This document shows, in pieces, positions 37,862-47,360 of a stretch of DNA of 64,000 nt. The DNA is from Rhizobium tumorigenes (GTDB lineage Bacteria; Pseudomonadota; Alphaproteobacteria; Rhizobiales; Rhizobiaceae). A program made the translations under genes and the position numbers. Under the pieces are notes generated by a model. The model worked only from the letters and a program-made list of their open reading frames with translations, did not search any database and was not told the origin of the DNA. The stretch's first letter is position 1. Each line of letters begins with the position of its first letter. Location: the NCBI RefSeq assembly GCF_003240565.2, contig NZ_CP117255.1:2958501-3022500 (forward strand), written 5' to 3'.

Positions 37862-39196
37862 TCAGGAGATGGCGTCCGCCTCGCCATCGAGCCAGCCGCC
37901 CTTGAAACCGGCCTTCTCCAAGCCCTTGCGCATGATCGGCGAGCCGCGCAGGAGCTTCCAGATCAATCCGGTGCGGTCGTTCTCGATCATGATCACCAGA
38001 AGGCCCTGGTCGATGGCGACGGAGCGGTCATCGACCCAGCCGTCGGGTCCCTTGCCTTCGACGGTGGGGTTGAAACCGCCGACGAAGCATCCGTCGAGCA
38101 TGATGTTTGGATAGGCCGACATCAGCGCCCGGGTGCCGCTGAGGGCCGCCTTGCGGTCAAAGGGCAGGCAGGAGAGCGGCGCCCAGGGGGCGATGGTGCC
38201 GTCATCCGGGCCGAACGGTGCGCCGCGGGCAGCATAGCCCAGTACTTTCGGGCGCCCGCGCCGGCTGTGGCGGCCGCCTGTCGGGTTCGGTCCGTCGCAG
38301 GCTGTCAGGCCCCAGACCTCGCGGCTGTAGCCGGAGAAATGGCCGGGGTTGCGGTCAGCATAGTCGCGCTGCGTATCGATGGCGATCTGGGTATTGAGAA
38401 AATAGTCGCTGTCCTTCTCCGCCATGTACTTGTCACGGATGCCGCGAAAGTCGATCCAGGCATGGGAGAACAGGTGGATGAAAAGCGGGCCGGCATAGAG
38501 GAACGGCTTGTTCTTGACCATCATCCAGCTGTAGGTCGAGGCAAAGGCATCGTAGCACTTCGCCGGGATCGGATGGGTCGGCGAGGCCATGGCCATGGCA
38601 TAGAGCAGGATCGCCTCGTCATAGCCCTGCCAGCGCCACCGCAAGAAACCGCCGCCCGGCTTCCAGCCCATCGTCAGCGTGTCGCCCTTGTTCAGCGCCC
38701 AGCGCCAGTCGGCCCGCTCGTAGAGCATGGTCGCGAGTTCGCGGATCTCGGCATCGTCGGGCTCGTCGCGGTCGAAGTAGGCCGCGACGGTAAGGACGCC
38801 CATGAACAGCAGGGCAGTATCGATCAGCGACAGCTCGCTGTTCCAGGCGCGGTTGCCGGTCTTCATGTCGATGAAATGGTAGTAGAAGCCACGATGGCCG
38901 GTCGCCCCGCGCTCCTCGCCCTGGTCGCTGTCGGCAAAGAAATTCAGCGTCGTCAGGATGATTTCGGCCGCTTCCGTCCGGTCGATCCAGCCGCGCTCGA
39001 TGGCGACGGGATAGCTCGAAAGTGCAAAACCGACAGCCGCGATGCTGCAGTGGCTACCCTTGATCGAGGTGTCGGCCACAAGCCCGTTTTCGCGGTTGGT
39101 GTGGCGCAGGAAATAGGTGAAGGCAGATTTCTGAAGGCGATCGACGAGGGCATCGTCGGTTTCCTCGCTGCGTTGAAGCATTGCAAATCCATCCAT
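37862..39196 (-). CDS. Glycoamylase-like / GH144 beta-1,2-glucan-active protein
   Basis: The start is ATG 39196 with GGAGGGG upstream, giving 444 residues and no signal peptide. The blocks TYFLRHTNRENGLVADTS, GHRGFYYHFIDMKTG, RAWNSELSLIDTALLFMGVL and GWKPGGGFLRWRWQGYDEAILLY match the PF10091 Glycoamylase domain. The same domain forms GH144 endo-beta-1,2-glucanases and occurs in cyclic beta-1,2-glucan synthase NdvB. The likely substrate is therefore the rhizobial cyclic beta-glucan, but a cytosolic enzyme would meet it only before export. It is convergent with the amaB-like gene. Confidence 0.82.
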   Translation of the reverse strand: MDGFAMLQRSEETDDALVDRLQKSAFTYFLRHTNRENGLVADTSIKGSHCSIAAVGFALSSYPVAIERGWIDRTEAAEIILTTLNFFADSDQGEERGATGHRGFYYHFIDMKTGNRAWNSELSLIDTALLFMGVLTVAAYFDRDEPDDAEIRELATMLYERADWRWALNKGDTLTMGWKPGGGFLRWRWQGYDEAILLYAMAMASPTHPIPAKCYDAFASTYSWMMVKNKPFLYAGPLFIHLFSHAWIDFRGIRDKYMAEKDSDYFLNTQIAIDTQRDYADRNPGHFSGYSREVWGLTACDGPNPTGGRHSRRGRPKVLGYAARGAPFGPDDGTIAPWAPLSCLPFDRKAALSGTRALMSAYPNIMLDGCFVGGFNPTVEGKGPDGWVDDRSVAIDQGLLVIMIENDRTGLIWKLLRGSPIMRKGLEKAGFKGGWLDGEADAIS

Positions 39197-39244
39197 TGTC
39201 CGCCCCCTCCATGTGCTTTGCAGCATGCCAAACGTCAACCGCAA

Positions 39245-39541
39245 ATCAATGTGATCGATGCTGCCACGCGTTCATCAACGATTGCTTAAGAAAGTGGCGC
39301 CTGCCCTATCCGCAGCCAAAAATAGTTGCGAAAGGCGGCCAGAATTCAACTTACGGCAGCGTCAATAATTCAACGTCGGTTTGGAAAGCGGTCGTCGAGG
39401 CGGCCACCGGCCCGGGAAATTGTCCGTGCGCCAGCGTCTCCTCGCTGCCTGACATGCAAATTCAATGGTCCGGAACCGAGCCGGAACAATTGCTCGGAAT
39501 GCAGGTTAAATGACCTGAAAGCCAACCCACAGGAGAACCTC
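39245..39541 (+). other. Upstream region of the YciF-like gene
   Basis: This 297-base spacer is the shared promoter region of the divergent glycoamylase-like and YciF-like genes. It holds no clear repeat or RNA; only the ribosome binding site AGGAGAACCTC before 39542 is evident. Confidence 0.4.
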
Positions 39542-40042
39542 ATGGCCGACAAAACACTCAACGACCTCTTCATCGACACTCTGAAAGACATCTATTTCGC
39601 CGAGCGCCAGATCGTGAAGGCACTGCCGAAAATGGCTCGTGCTGCGCAGTCGCCGGAACTGAAAGCTGCCTTCAAGAAGCACCAGGAAGAAACCCAGGGC
39701 CAGATCGAGCGCCTGCAGCAGGTTTTTGAACTGGTCGGCAAGCCAGCCCGCGGCAAGACCTGCGAAGCCATCCAGGGGATCATCGCCGAAGGCGAAGAGA
39801 TCATCGAGGAATTCGCCGGCTCGCCAGCCCTTGATGCAGGTCTGATCTCGTCCGCCCAGGCAGTCGAACATTACGAGATCGCCCGCTACGGCACTCTGAA
39901 GAACTGGGCGACCCAGCTCGGCATGACCGAAGCCGCCGACCTGCTCGATGCAACGCTGCAGGAAGAAGGCGCGACTGACGAAGCGCTGACGCAGCTGGCC
40001 AACGCTTCGGTCAACGACAAGGGCAAGAAGAAGGTCGCCTGA
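39542..40042 (+). CDS. YciF-like ferritin-fold protein (DUF892)
   Basis: The start is ATG 39542 behind a strong AGGAG. The 166-residue four-helix protein has LFIDTLKDIYFAERQIVKALPKM and SSAQAVEHYEIARYGTLKNWA, whose glutamates and histidine form the di-iron-like site of DUF892/YciF. Members are induced by osmotic or general stress, in rhizobia often under the general stress sigma factor EcfG; a GGAAC-type promoter could not be confirmed. It is monocistronic with a terminator at 40063-40096. Confidence 0.9.
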   Translation: MADKTLNDLFIDTLKDIYFAERQIVKALPKMARAAQSPELKAAFKKHQEETQGQIERLQQVFELVGKPARGKTCEAIQGIIAEGEEIIEEFAGSPALDAGLISSAQAVEHYEIARYGTLKNWATQLGMTEAADLLDATLQEEGATDEALTQLANASVNDKGKKKVA

Positions 40043-40062
40043 GGCACTTCTTCTCCATCTAG

Positions 40063-40096
40063 AAAGGCGGTCGTCTCCGGGCGGCCGCTTTTTTTT
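40063..40096 (+). terminator. Terminator of the YciF-like gene
   Basis: AAAGGCGGTCG pairs with CGGCCGCTTT (one bulge and one G-U pair), running into eight T residues. It begins 21 bases past the stop codon. Confidence 0.85.
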
Positions 40097-40242
40097 GGCG
40101 TTCAACACGCCAGAAGTCTGATATCGGCGACATCAAACTCTGGCGCATCGCCCTTGTCGGAACGCTGCCTGAGGGCGTAATAGAGGGAAATAATTGACGT
40201 GATTTTCGCCCTGCCCCTCGGCGGCGGCGAAGGGAGACTGCG

Positions 40243-42285
40243 ATGACCTTCTTCTCCGCCTACGACCAGGGTTTCGTGCGTGTTGCCGCCTGCACTCCCA
40301 TCTGCGAAATAGCCGATCCCGCGACCAATGCTGCCGAGATCATGCGGCAGGCGGACATCGGCCATGCCGAGCATGTCGCCCTCATGCTGTTTCCGGAGCT
40401 GTCAATCTCCGCCTATGCGATCGACGATCTGCTTGGCCAGAGCGTGCTGCTCGAGGGCGTCGAGAAGGCGCTGCTCGACATCGCAGCATTCACCCGCACG
40501 ATCGCGCCGGTGCTGATCGTCGGTGCGCCGCTACACAAGGATGGCCGGCTTTATAATTGCGGCGTTGCCATCCATGACGGCAAAATCCTCGGCGTGGTGC
40601 CGAAATCCTATCCGCCGAACTACCGGGAATTCTACGAGCGCCGCTGGTTCGCCTCCGGCCGCACGATTCGCGATTCGTCCATCGCTGTCGGCGACCAGAC
40701 CGTGCCGTTCGGCGTCGACCTGCTGTTTGAAGCGGAGAACCGTCCTGATTTCGTCTTCCACATCGAGATCTGCGAGGATTTTTGGGTGCCGACACCGCCG
40801 AGCGATTTCGGCGCACTGGCAGGGGCAACCATCCTCACGAACCTGTCGGCTAGCAATATTACGGTCGGAAAGTCCGATACGCGCAAGCGCCTTTGCGCCA
40901 CGCAGTCGTCGCGGGCTCTGGCAGCCTACGTCTATTCGGCAGCCGGTCCCGGCGAATCGACCACCGATCTCGCCTGGGACGGACAGGCCTGCGTCTACGA
41001 GCTCGGCGAGCTTCTGGCAGAGACCGAGCGCTTTCCGGGCGGCTCGCAGATGTGCATCGCCGATGTCGACGTCGAGCGTCTGAAGCAGGAACGCCTGCGT
41101 CAGGGAACCTTCGGGGAAGCTGCCCTCAATGTCGATCCGGACCGCGCGTTTCGCCGCGTCGGCTTCAGCACTGCGCGGCCGGAAGGTGACAGCGACCTGC
41201 GCCGCACTGTTGCCCGTTTTCCATTCGTGCCCGCCGATCCGAGCCAGCTGGCGCAGGATTGCTACGAGACCTTCAATATACAGGTGCAGGGCCTGCAGAA
41301 GCGCCTCAAGGCAACCGGCATCAAGCGTTTATGCATCGGCATTTCCGGCGGCCTCGATTCGACCCATGCACTGCTGGTGGCTGCCCGCGCTTTCGACCAG
41401 CTGGGCTGGCCGCGCTCGGATATCCTTGGCTTCACAATGCCGGGTTTTGCGACCGGCGACGAGACGCTGGCAAATGCCTGGGCGCTGATGCGCAGCCTCC
41501 ATATCACCGCCGACGAGATCGACATCAAGCCGCTGGCGCTGCAATTGCTGAAGGATCTCGGGCACCCGTTCGCTGGCGGCCAGCCGGTCTATGACGTGAC
41601 CTTCGAGAATGTGCAGGCGGGTCTGCGCACCGATTTCCTGTTTCGCGCCGCCAACCAGCGCAACGCCTTCGTTCTCGGCACCGGCGACCTGTCGGAAATC
41701 GCGCTGGGCTGGTCGACCTACGGCGTCGGCGACCACATGAGCCACTACAACGTCAACGCCTCGGTCTCGAAGACGCTGATCCAGCATCTGGTGCGCTGGG
41801 TCATCCACTCGAACGATTTCGACGCCGACACGAACGCCACGCTCGACCGGGTGCTGAACACCATCATCTCGCCGGAGCTTGTCCCTGCTGGTGCCGATGG
41901 CGCGATCCAGAGCACGGAGGACCGGATCGGCCCTTACGCGCTGCACGATTTCGCGCTCTATTACATCAGCCGATACGGGCTGAAGCCTTCGAAGGTGGCG
42001 TTCCTTGCCTATCACGCCTGGAAGGATGCCGAAGCCGGCGCCTGGCCGCCGAACTTTCCCGCCGAGAAAAGGCGGGCCTACACGCTGGCGGAGATCAAGC
42101 ACTGGCTGGAGAATTTCCTGTTCCGGTTCTTCACCATCAGCCAGTTCAAGCGCTCGGCCTCTCCGAACGGCCCGAAGGTTACCTCCGGCGGCTCGCTGTC
42201 GCCACGCGGCGACTGGCGAGCGCCGTCCGACGGCAATGCCCGGCTCTGGCTGAAGGAACTGTCGGACAACGTGCCGGATGTGTGA
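40243..42285 (+). CDS. nadE: Glutamine-dependent NAD+ synthetase
   Basis: The 680-residue enzyme is the two-domain form. The N-terminal amidohydrolase has its catalytic triad visible as Glu52 (FPELSIS), Lys121 (VPKSYPPNYREFYERRWF) and Cys177 (EICEDFWVP). The C-terminal synthetase has the PP-loop ISGGLDSTH (about 367-375). Ammonia from glutamine passes to the synthetase to amidate deamido-NAD. The size and layout match the mycobacterial-type NadE. It is monocistronic, 200 bases after the YciF-like gene. Confidence 0.97.
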   Translation: MTFFSAYDQGFVRVAACTPICEIADPATNAAEIMRQADIGHAEHVALMLFPELSISAYAIDDLLGQSVLLEGVEKALLDIAAFTRTIAPVLIVGAPLHKDGRLYNCGVAIHDGKILGVVPKSYPPNYREFYERRWFASGRTIRDSSIAVGDQTVPFGVDLLFEAENRPDFVFHIEICEDFWVPTPPSDFGALAGATILTNLSASNITVGKSDTRKRLCATQSSRALAAYVYSAAGPGESTTDLAWDGQACVYELGELLAETERFPGGSQMCIADVDVERLKQERLRQGTFGEAALNVDPDRAFRRVGFSTARPEGDSDLRRTVARFPFVPADPSQLAQDCYETFNIQVQGLQKRLKATGIKRLCIGISGGLDSTHALLVAARAFDQLGWPRSDILGFTMPGFATGDETLANAWALMRSLHITADEIDIKPLALQLLKDLGHPFAGGQPVYDVTFENVQAGLRTDFLFRAANQRNAFVLGTGDLSEIALGWSTYGVGDHMSHYNVNASVSKTLIQHLVRWVIHSNDFDADTNATLDRVLNTIISPELVPAGADGAIQSTEDRIGPYALHDFALYYISRYGLKPSKVAFLAYHAWKDAEAGAWPPNFPAEKRRAYTLAEIKHWLENFLFRFFTISQFKRSASPNGPKVTSGGSLSPRGDWRAPSDGNARLWLKELSDNVPDV

Positions 42286-42334
42286 GACGTTGGCGTCCCG
42301 CCCCGATGGCTTCTGATGCCCCGATTCTTCGGGA

Positions 42335-43096
42335 TCAGCTGAGGATCCCGGCGAGTTCCCGGCTCGTCTGCTGGAGGGCGTCGAGATATTGCCCAACCAC
42401 TGCAGGCATGGGCTCGTCTGACATGGGAAGGCCGGTGTTGAGGGCTGCGACGACTTTGCCACGGGCACTCTTCAGGGGCACGGCGATCGAGCGCAGCCCG
42501 ATCTCGACTTCCTGGTCGACGGCGGCGTAACCCTGCGCCCTGACGCGTCCGAGCTCATCAAGGATGACGTCCGGATCTGTCAGCGTAAACGGTGTCCTCG
42601 CCGTCAGCGGCGCGCTGGATAGCAGTGCGCGCGCCTGATCTTGCGGCAGCGTGGCGAGGAGAATGCGTCCCATCGAGGTGCAGTAGGCCGGCAGTCGCGA
42701 TCCCGGCATCAGCGTGATCGACATCACCTTGCGCTCGGCGGCACGCGCCACGTAGACGATTTCGTGTTCGTCGAGGATCGCCACGGACGTACTTTGCCGG
42801 ATCGTCTCGGACAGCCTGTCCAGAAAGGGCTGGACGATACGCGGCAGCGGCATCGACGCCAGGCAGCCGGTGCCGAGACGCAGCACCCTCGGGGTGACGG
42901 TGAAGTACTTTCCATCATAGGCACAATAGCCGATATCGGCCAGCGTCAGCAGGCACCGCCGCGTGGTTGCGCGATCGAGGCCCGCGATTGCGGCCGCCTC
43001 CGAAATGCTGAGGCGCGGTGTTTCGGCCGTAAACGTCTCGATGACGCGCAGGCCCTTGGCAAGGCCGCCCATCATGTCACTCGGCTTCATGTCCAT
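42335..43096 (-). CDS. IclR family regulator (PcaR/PcaU/PobR subgroup)
   Basis: The 253-residue protein has an N-terminal winged helix (LSISEAAAIAGLDRATTRRCLLTLADIGY, about 28-56) and the IclR effector domain with SVAILDEHEIVYVARA, YCTSMGRILLA and the LIGLRSIAVPL-type motif (IGLRSIAVPLKSARGKVVAALN). GCL-like details (GLRVIETFTAE, LGTGCLAS) resemble the subgroup controlling protocatechuate and related aromatic pathways. No such operon lies beside it, so its target is remote. GGAGGGG precedes the start. Confidence 0.88.
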   Translation of the reverse strand: MDMKPSDMMGGLAKGLRVIETFTAETPRLSISEAAAIAGLDRATTRRCLLTLADIGYCAYDGKYFTVTPRVLRLGTGCLASMPLPRIVQPFLDRLSETIRQSTSVAILDEHEIVYVARAAERKVMSITLMPGSRLPAYCTSMGRILLATLPQDQARALLSSAPLTARTPFTLTDPDVILDELGRVRAQGYAAVDQEVEIGLRSIAVPLKSARGKVVAALNTGLPMSDEPMPAVVGQYLDALQQTSRELAGILS

Positions 43097-43401
43097 CAGA
43101 GCCCCTCCGTGCGATATGGCAACAATGGGCTTTTATCGCACGGATCTGGGGTGGTCGAGGGTGGGGGATTATCGCAGTTCGCCAACTTTGCGCGAGTTGT
43201 TTTGATCGCTTGTTCTCGACGATTTCATCGGCATCGATCTCTTGTCATACGTGTCGAAGGTCCCGACACTTCGGAAGAGGCGGTAATGATTTTGCGAAGA
43301 TGATGAATAGGAATTCAAGTATTTTCGCCATGTATGCGTATGGAGGAGTCTATCCAACGGTGATAGCCATTGAGTTCAAATAAAGAACTAGGGTTGGCTG
43401 A

Positions 43402-44160
43402 ATGGAATCAGACTTTATAAATTTAGTCGCAGATGCTGGGCTCACATTTTTTAGCGCTCTCCGCTCTCTCAGTGGAGAGTTTTGGTCAGCTATTGCTGGT
43501 GCGGTAGTCGGTGGTGCGATTGCATATCTTATACAATCGAAATCGCTTCGCGACACTCGCATCGAAAGAGATAGAGAGCGAAGACTGTCAGACCAAAATT
43601 TGGGTCACTCTCTTTTCTATAAAGTATTATTCATCCATCGCAGTTGTGTCGATACAAAGATTAAAGTCGATGGCCGAATAGAGTTTGGCAGGGAAAGAGA
43701 TGTGGATAATATAGTTGCACTGTTAATCCCTATGTTGCATCCGCCAACACAAATCCACTTTACAGCTGGTGAAATGGCGATGCTGTTATCGCTCAAAGAT
43801 AGTGAGGTCTTTAACGCGGTCTTTGGACTGGATGAAATTCACAACAGCACAATCCACACGTGGCTTTTATACAAACAAGAGAGGAAAATTTTCACCGACA
43901 TGATAGCCATCGAGGGATTTGATTCTGCTCTTGGAGCTGGCGCAGTCTCTGTACGAAAGGGTAGTCGGGCTGAAATCCAGCATTACGAGGTTGAGCAGAT
44001 AGCGCATACTCTCGTAAGTAGATCCGCCACAGATGTTGAGAGGTCGACAAAATCTCTGAACTTGCTTGCGCATTTGCTGAACGCAGAACTCGGCGCTGCG
44101 CCAGCATTTGCTAGTTACGCCTCTGTGGCTAGCATGGCGCCAAACGGGAGCAGCGGCTAA
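43402..44160 (+). CDS. Orphan membrane-anchored hypothetical protein
   Basis: The 252-residue product is not recognised. One membrane helix (about residues 24-45, FWSAIAGAVVGGAIAYLIQ) is followed by a charged coiled-coil-like stretch (RDTRIERDRERRLSDQN) and a cytosolic region of about 190 residues with HFTAGEMAMLLSL and DEIHNSTIHTWLLYKQERK. Codons such as ATA, AGA, TTA and AAA are frequent, unlike the neighbours, so transfer is likely. An N-terminal anchor with a soluble effector-like domain beside a tRNA is a layout seen in phage-defence genes, but this is only a suggestion. Confidence 0.65.
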   Translation: MESDFINLVADAGLTFFSALRSLSGEFWSAIAGAVVGGAIAYLIQSKSLRDTRIERDRERRLSDQNLGHSLFYKVLFIHRSCVDTKIKVDGRIEFGRERDVDNIVALLIPMLHPPTQIHFTAGEMAMLLSLKDSEVFNAVFGLDEIHNSTIHTWLLYKQERKIFTDMIAIEGFDSALGAGAVSVRKGSRAEIQHYEVEQIAHTLVSRSATDVERSTKSLNLLAHLLNAELGAAPAFASYASVASMAPNGSSG

Positions 44161-44506
44161 GCTCCCAGAGCACTTTGATCCCGTCCGAAGTGCAGTCTTT
44201 TTGCGTCGGGTTTCCGAAGCGGGAAAAGAAGAGATGCATAATTGGCCTCTCATTCCCATATGAAGCGCGCATGATTGATAATTGCAAAGGCGAAGCGGTT
44301 GGCCTAGAAGTTATGACCGTATTTGAGATCTTGTTCTCCAGATCGATGGGGCAGTACGTTGCGCCGCTCATCCGGGCAGAGGCGCCGACTCTACGATATT
44401 CATCTCGTAGCTGGCCAGACAGTTTGCTAGACACCACACCGGTCTCGAAAGGACTGCAATAATCCGTCGCCACGCTGGCTGACGCACATATGAGAAAAAG
44501 AAACAA
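44129..44506 (-). CDS. Small secreted hypothetical protein (TTG start)
   Basis: A reverse-strand frame of 125 codons begins at TTG 44506 with AAAGGG seven bases upstream. It opens with a hydrophobic leader (FLFLICASASVA) then DYCSPFETG, consistent with a signal peptide and a mature chain containing several cysteines. Its last 32 bases overlap the end of the convergent membrane-protein gene. Base use is A+T-rich like its neighbour. It is not recognised, and no ATG in this frame fits, so it may be a decayed gene. Confidence 0.4.
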   Translation of the reverse strand: MFLFLICASASVATDYCSPFETGVVSSKLSGQLRDEYRRVGASARMSGATYCPIDLENKISNTVITSRPTASPLQLSIMRASYGNERPIMHLFFSRFGNPTQKDCTSDGIKVLWELSRCSRLAPC

Positions 44507-44682
44507 TGGATGCCCTTTCGTTAAGTCGACCGGGATTCCGTTTCATACGCAAATGTGCTGACGACGATGCGAGACAGCCAGTAGCCGGCATATTAGGTGA
44601 CTTAGAAAGGCGTTAGGAAAAAATGTTGTAATCCACTCCGCTCCCGCGGACTTTCCCTAATTCAATAATATGAAAGGGAAAT

Positions 44683-44757
44683 TGGAGCGGGTGAAGCGAT
44701 TCGAACGCTCGACCCCAACCTTGGCAAGGTTGTGCTCTACCCCTGAGCTACACCCGC
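44683..44757 (-). tRNA. tRNA-Gly (anticodon GCC)
   Basis: The reverse strand reads GCGGGTGTAGCTCAGGGGTA with a seven-base acceptor (GCGGGTG/CACCCGC), D-arm, anticodon loop TTGCCAA giving GCC, T-loop GTTCGAATC and an encoded CCA end at 44683-44685. The discriminator is U, as in most bacterial glycine tRNAs. The A+T-rich island lies downstream of its 3' end, a usual integration site, but I found no duplicated tRNA end in the island. Confidence 0.97.
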
Positions 44758-45006
44758 TCATCCCACTGGTCCGGGGGTAGTCTGTGGACCGTGGCGCCAC
44801 CTTGCGGCGACGGGCGCTATATGGCCCAACCGTTTTTCAAATGCAACAGGAAATCTTTCGGCTTTGCGAAAAATTCGTCACACAGTTCGGAGCGTATGCG
44901 AAAAACCGTTCAGCAGCAGGACTTTCGCCCCCAAAGATTGCCAAAAGGCGGACAGGGACGTATCACCGCAGCGACCCATTCTGCAGACGTTGCCAAGCGA
45001 GATCCG

Positions 45007-45516
45007 ATGACCGAGCCGACACCGAAAACCCGCGCCGATCTGTTTGCCTTTCTGGACGGGCTGGGCATCGCCCACACGACGCTCGATCATCCCGCCGTGT
45101 TTACCGTCGCCGAATCCGTATCGCTGCGCGACCAAATTCCCGGCGGCCATACCAAGAACCTTTTCGTAAAGGACAAGAAGGACAACTTCTTTCTTCTGAC
45201 TGTCGAGGAAAATGCTGCCGTCGATCTGAAGACGGTCCACACCCTCATCGGTGCGGCCAGCAAGGTGTCGTTCGGCAAGCCGGAGAAGCTGATGGAATAT
45301 CTCGGCGTCATTCCGGGCGCAGTGACGGCATTCGGCGCGATCAACGATATCGGCCACCACGTCACCTTCGTGATCGACGAGGCGCTGATGGCGGACGACA
45401 TCATCAATTGCCACCCGCTGTCGAACGAGGCAACGACCTCGATCGCCACGCAGGATCTCCTGCGCTTCATGGAGGCGACCGGCCACACGCCGCTCGTCTT
45501 GAAAGTTGCGTCCTGA
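45007..45516 (+). CDS. Ala-tRNA(Pro) editing protein (ProX/YbaK family)
   Basis: The start is ATG 45007; the frame is open far upstream, but the family begins at about TRADLFAFLDGLGI. The 169-residue protein has LGIAHTTLDHPAVFTVAES, GGHTKNLFVKDKKDNFFLLTV, GVIPGAVTAFGAIND and the C-terminal VTFVIDEALM, matching the stand-alone ProXp-ala/PrdX class. It hydrolyses alanine mischarged on tRNA(Pro). Such proteins complement a ProRS lacking its editing domain, which is the alphaproteobacterial type. It is followed by the thioredoxin-TPR gene. Confidence 0.88.
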   Translation: MTEPTPKTRADLFAFLDGLGIAHTTLDHPAVFTVAESVSLRDQIPGGHTKNLFVKDKKDNFFLLTVEENAAVDLKTVHTLIGAASKVSFGKPEKLMEYLGVIPGAVTAFGAINDIGHHVTFVIDEALMADDIINCHPLSNEATTSIATQDLLRFMEATGHTPLVLKVAS

Positions 45517-45573
45517 GATACGATTATAAACGCTGTAATTTCGGTCCGGACACGCGGACAGACGGGAGACATC

Positions 45574-46542
45574 ATGAGCGGCACAGACAATCCTTTTAAC
45601 GCGGCCTCGCTGGGCGGCCAGATGTCAGGCTCCGTCGCCATGGGCGCCCCTGCTGCAGGCGGCTCCCACGTCAAGGATACGACGACAGCGACCTTCACGC
45701 GTGACGTGATCGAGGAATCCCGAAAGCAGCCGGTGCTGGTCGACTTCTGGGCGCCGTGGTGCGGTCCGTGCAAGCAGCTGACACCGGTGATCGAAAAGGT
45801 CGTCAACGAGGCTGGCGGACGCGTCAAGCTGGTGAAGATGAACATCGACGATCATCCGTCGGTCGCAGGCCAGCTCGGCATCCAGTCGATCCCGGCCGTC
45901 ATCGCTTTCGTCGATGGCAGGCCTGCCGATGGCTTCATGGGCGCCGTGCCGGAAAGCCAGGTGCGCGAATTCATCGACAAGATTGCCGGGCCTGTCGGCC
46001 CCGATGCCGAGGCTGCCGAGATCGCCGCCATTCTCGAGGAGGCCGCAGCCTTGCTTGCCTCGTCCGACATCCATGGCGCGGCCGAGCTTTTCGGCGCCGT
46101 CCTGCAGGCCGACCCGGAGAACCCCAAGGCGCTTGCCGGCATGGCCGAATGCATGATCGCCGCCGGCCAGAGCGAGCGGGCCCGCCAGGCGCTCACCGAT
46201 CTGCCGGAGACGCTGTCGAAGGATGCAGGCATCCAGGCGGTGGTGAAAAAGCTCGACCAGATCGAGGAGGCTGCCAAACTCGGTGACCCCTCAGCGCTCG
46301 AACAGCAGCTGGCACTGCAGCCGGACGATCACGCGGCGCGCCTCAAGCTTGCGAAGATCCGCAATGTCGAGGGCGACCGGAATGCGGCTGCCGAACACCT
46401 GCTGACCATCATGCGTCGCGACCGGACCTTCGAGGATGACGGCGCTCGCCGCGAGCTGCTGGCATTCTTCGATGTCTGGGGTCCGATGGACCCTGCCACC
46501 ATCTCTGCAAGGCGCCGGCTGTCCTCAATCCTGTTTTCGTAG
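45574..46542 (+). CDS. Thioredoxin-TPR protein, CnoX/YbbN-like
   Basis: The 322-residue protein has an N-terminal thioredoxin domain with the active site FWAPWCGPCK (Cys63, Cys66) and a C-terminal helical TPR-like region (about 150-322) with AAALLASSDIHGAAELFGAVLQADPENPKALAGMAECMIA-type repeats. This architecture is CnoX, a chaperone that protects proteins from hypochlorous acid and delivers them to GroEL; the CGPC form keeps redox activity, unlike the E. coli protein. The start ATG 45574 follows GACGGGAG. Confidence 0.92.
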   Translation: MSGTDNPFNAASLGGQMSGSVAMGAPAAGGSHVKDTTTATFTRDVIEESRKQPVLVDFWAPWCGPCKQLTPVIEKVVNEAGGRVKLVKMNIDDHPSVAGQLGIQSIPAVIAFVDGRPADGFMGAVPESQVREFIDKIAGPVGPDAEAAEIAAILEEAAALLASSDIHGAAELFGAVLQADPENPKALAGMAECMIAAGQSERARQALTDLPETLSKDAGIQAVVKKLDQIEEAAKLGDPSALEQQLALQPDDHAARLKLAKIRNVEGDRNAAAEHLLTIMRRDRTFEDDGARRELLAFFDVWGPMDPATISARRRLSSILFS

Positions 46543-46689
46543 GGTTTGGCATGTCCTGCTGAGGTTGGCCGATCCTCATAAAATCTGGCCCGTCACTTGC
46601 GTTTTCGGTGGCGGTTCCCACATCTTGACGAGACATCTGCTGCGCATAGGATGCAATGTGGACGCTGTAACCAGAACGGGAAACCTTTG

Positions 46690-47352
46690 ATGCAGGTGGG
46701 CAACGCCAGATATCTGAAGCCGAGCGATCTGCCCGAATCGGTCGCGATCTTTCCGCTGACCGGGGCTCTGCTTCTTCCGGGTGGCCAGTTGCCGCTGAAT
46801 GTCTTCGAACCACGCTATCTCGCGATGTTCGACGCTGCCATATCGGGCAACAGGTTGATCGGCATGATCCAGCCGGCGCTGGGCGATGCTGCGGAGAACG
46901 GCCAGCTTGCGCATGTCGGCTGTCTCGGCCGTATCACGTCGTTCGCCGAGACCGGTGATGGGCGGTACATGGTGTCGCTGACGGGGATTTGCCGTTTCCG
47001 GGTCATGGACGAAATTTCCGGTCATCACCCCTACCGGATATTCCGGATCGCACCTTTTTTTGCGGATCTGAAGGCGGAAGACGAGGAAAGCAGCGTCGAT
47101 CGTGCCGGCCTTCTGTCTGCCTTCAAGGCTTTCCTGGAAGCCAACAAGCTCGAGGCAGACTGGGATAGTGTCGAGCGGGCCGGTAACATGACGCTGGTCA
47201 ATTCGCTTTCGATGATGGCGCCGTTCGAACCTGCCGAAAAACAGGCGTTGCTCGAAGCCCCCGATCTGAAGACAAGGGCCGAGACGTTCATCGCCATCAC
47301 CGAAATCGTGCTGGCGCGCGGTTTTGGCGATTCCGACACCATGCTGCAATAG
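46690..47352 (+). CDS. LON substrate-binding domain protein
   Basis: The start is ATG 46690 (GGGAAACC upstream), giving 220 residues. The fold is the Lon N-terminal domain alone: [64 protein letters not shown] and a helical C-terminal part. There is no AAA or protease domain. The role of these solo proteins is unknown. It lies between the thioredoxin-TPR gene and a Trm112-like gene, all on one strand and closely spaced. Confidence 0.9.
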   Translation: MQVGNARYLKPSDLPESVAIFPLTGALLLPGGQLPLNVFEPRYLAMFDAAISGNRLIGMIQPALGDAAENGQLAHVGCLGRITSFAETGDGRYMVSLTGICRFRVMDEISGHHPYRIFRIAPFFADLKAEDEESSVDRAGLLSAFKAFLEANKLEADWDSVERAGNMTLVNSLSMMAPFEPAEKQALLEAPDLKTRAETFIAITEIVLARGFGDSDTMLQ

Positions 47353-47360
47353 GCGCTGAC

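Noticed and set aside
44641..44682. Terminator of the tRNA gene (TTTCCCT/AGGGAAA)
   Set aside because: The arms pair, but there is no U-tract in the reverse direction and the loop is long; it is noted only as an inverted repeat.
43300..44690. Integrated element with att sites at tRNA-Gly
   Set aside because: No integrase gene and no duplicated tRNA 3' end could be found in the island.
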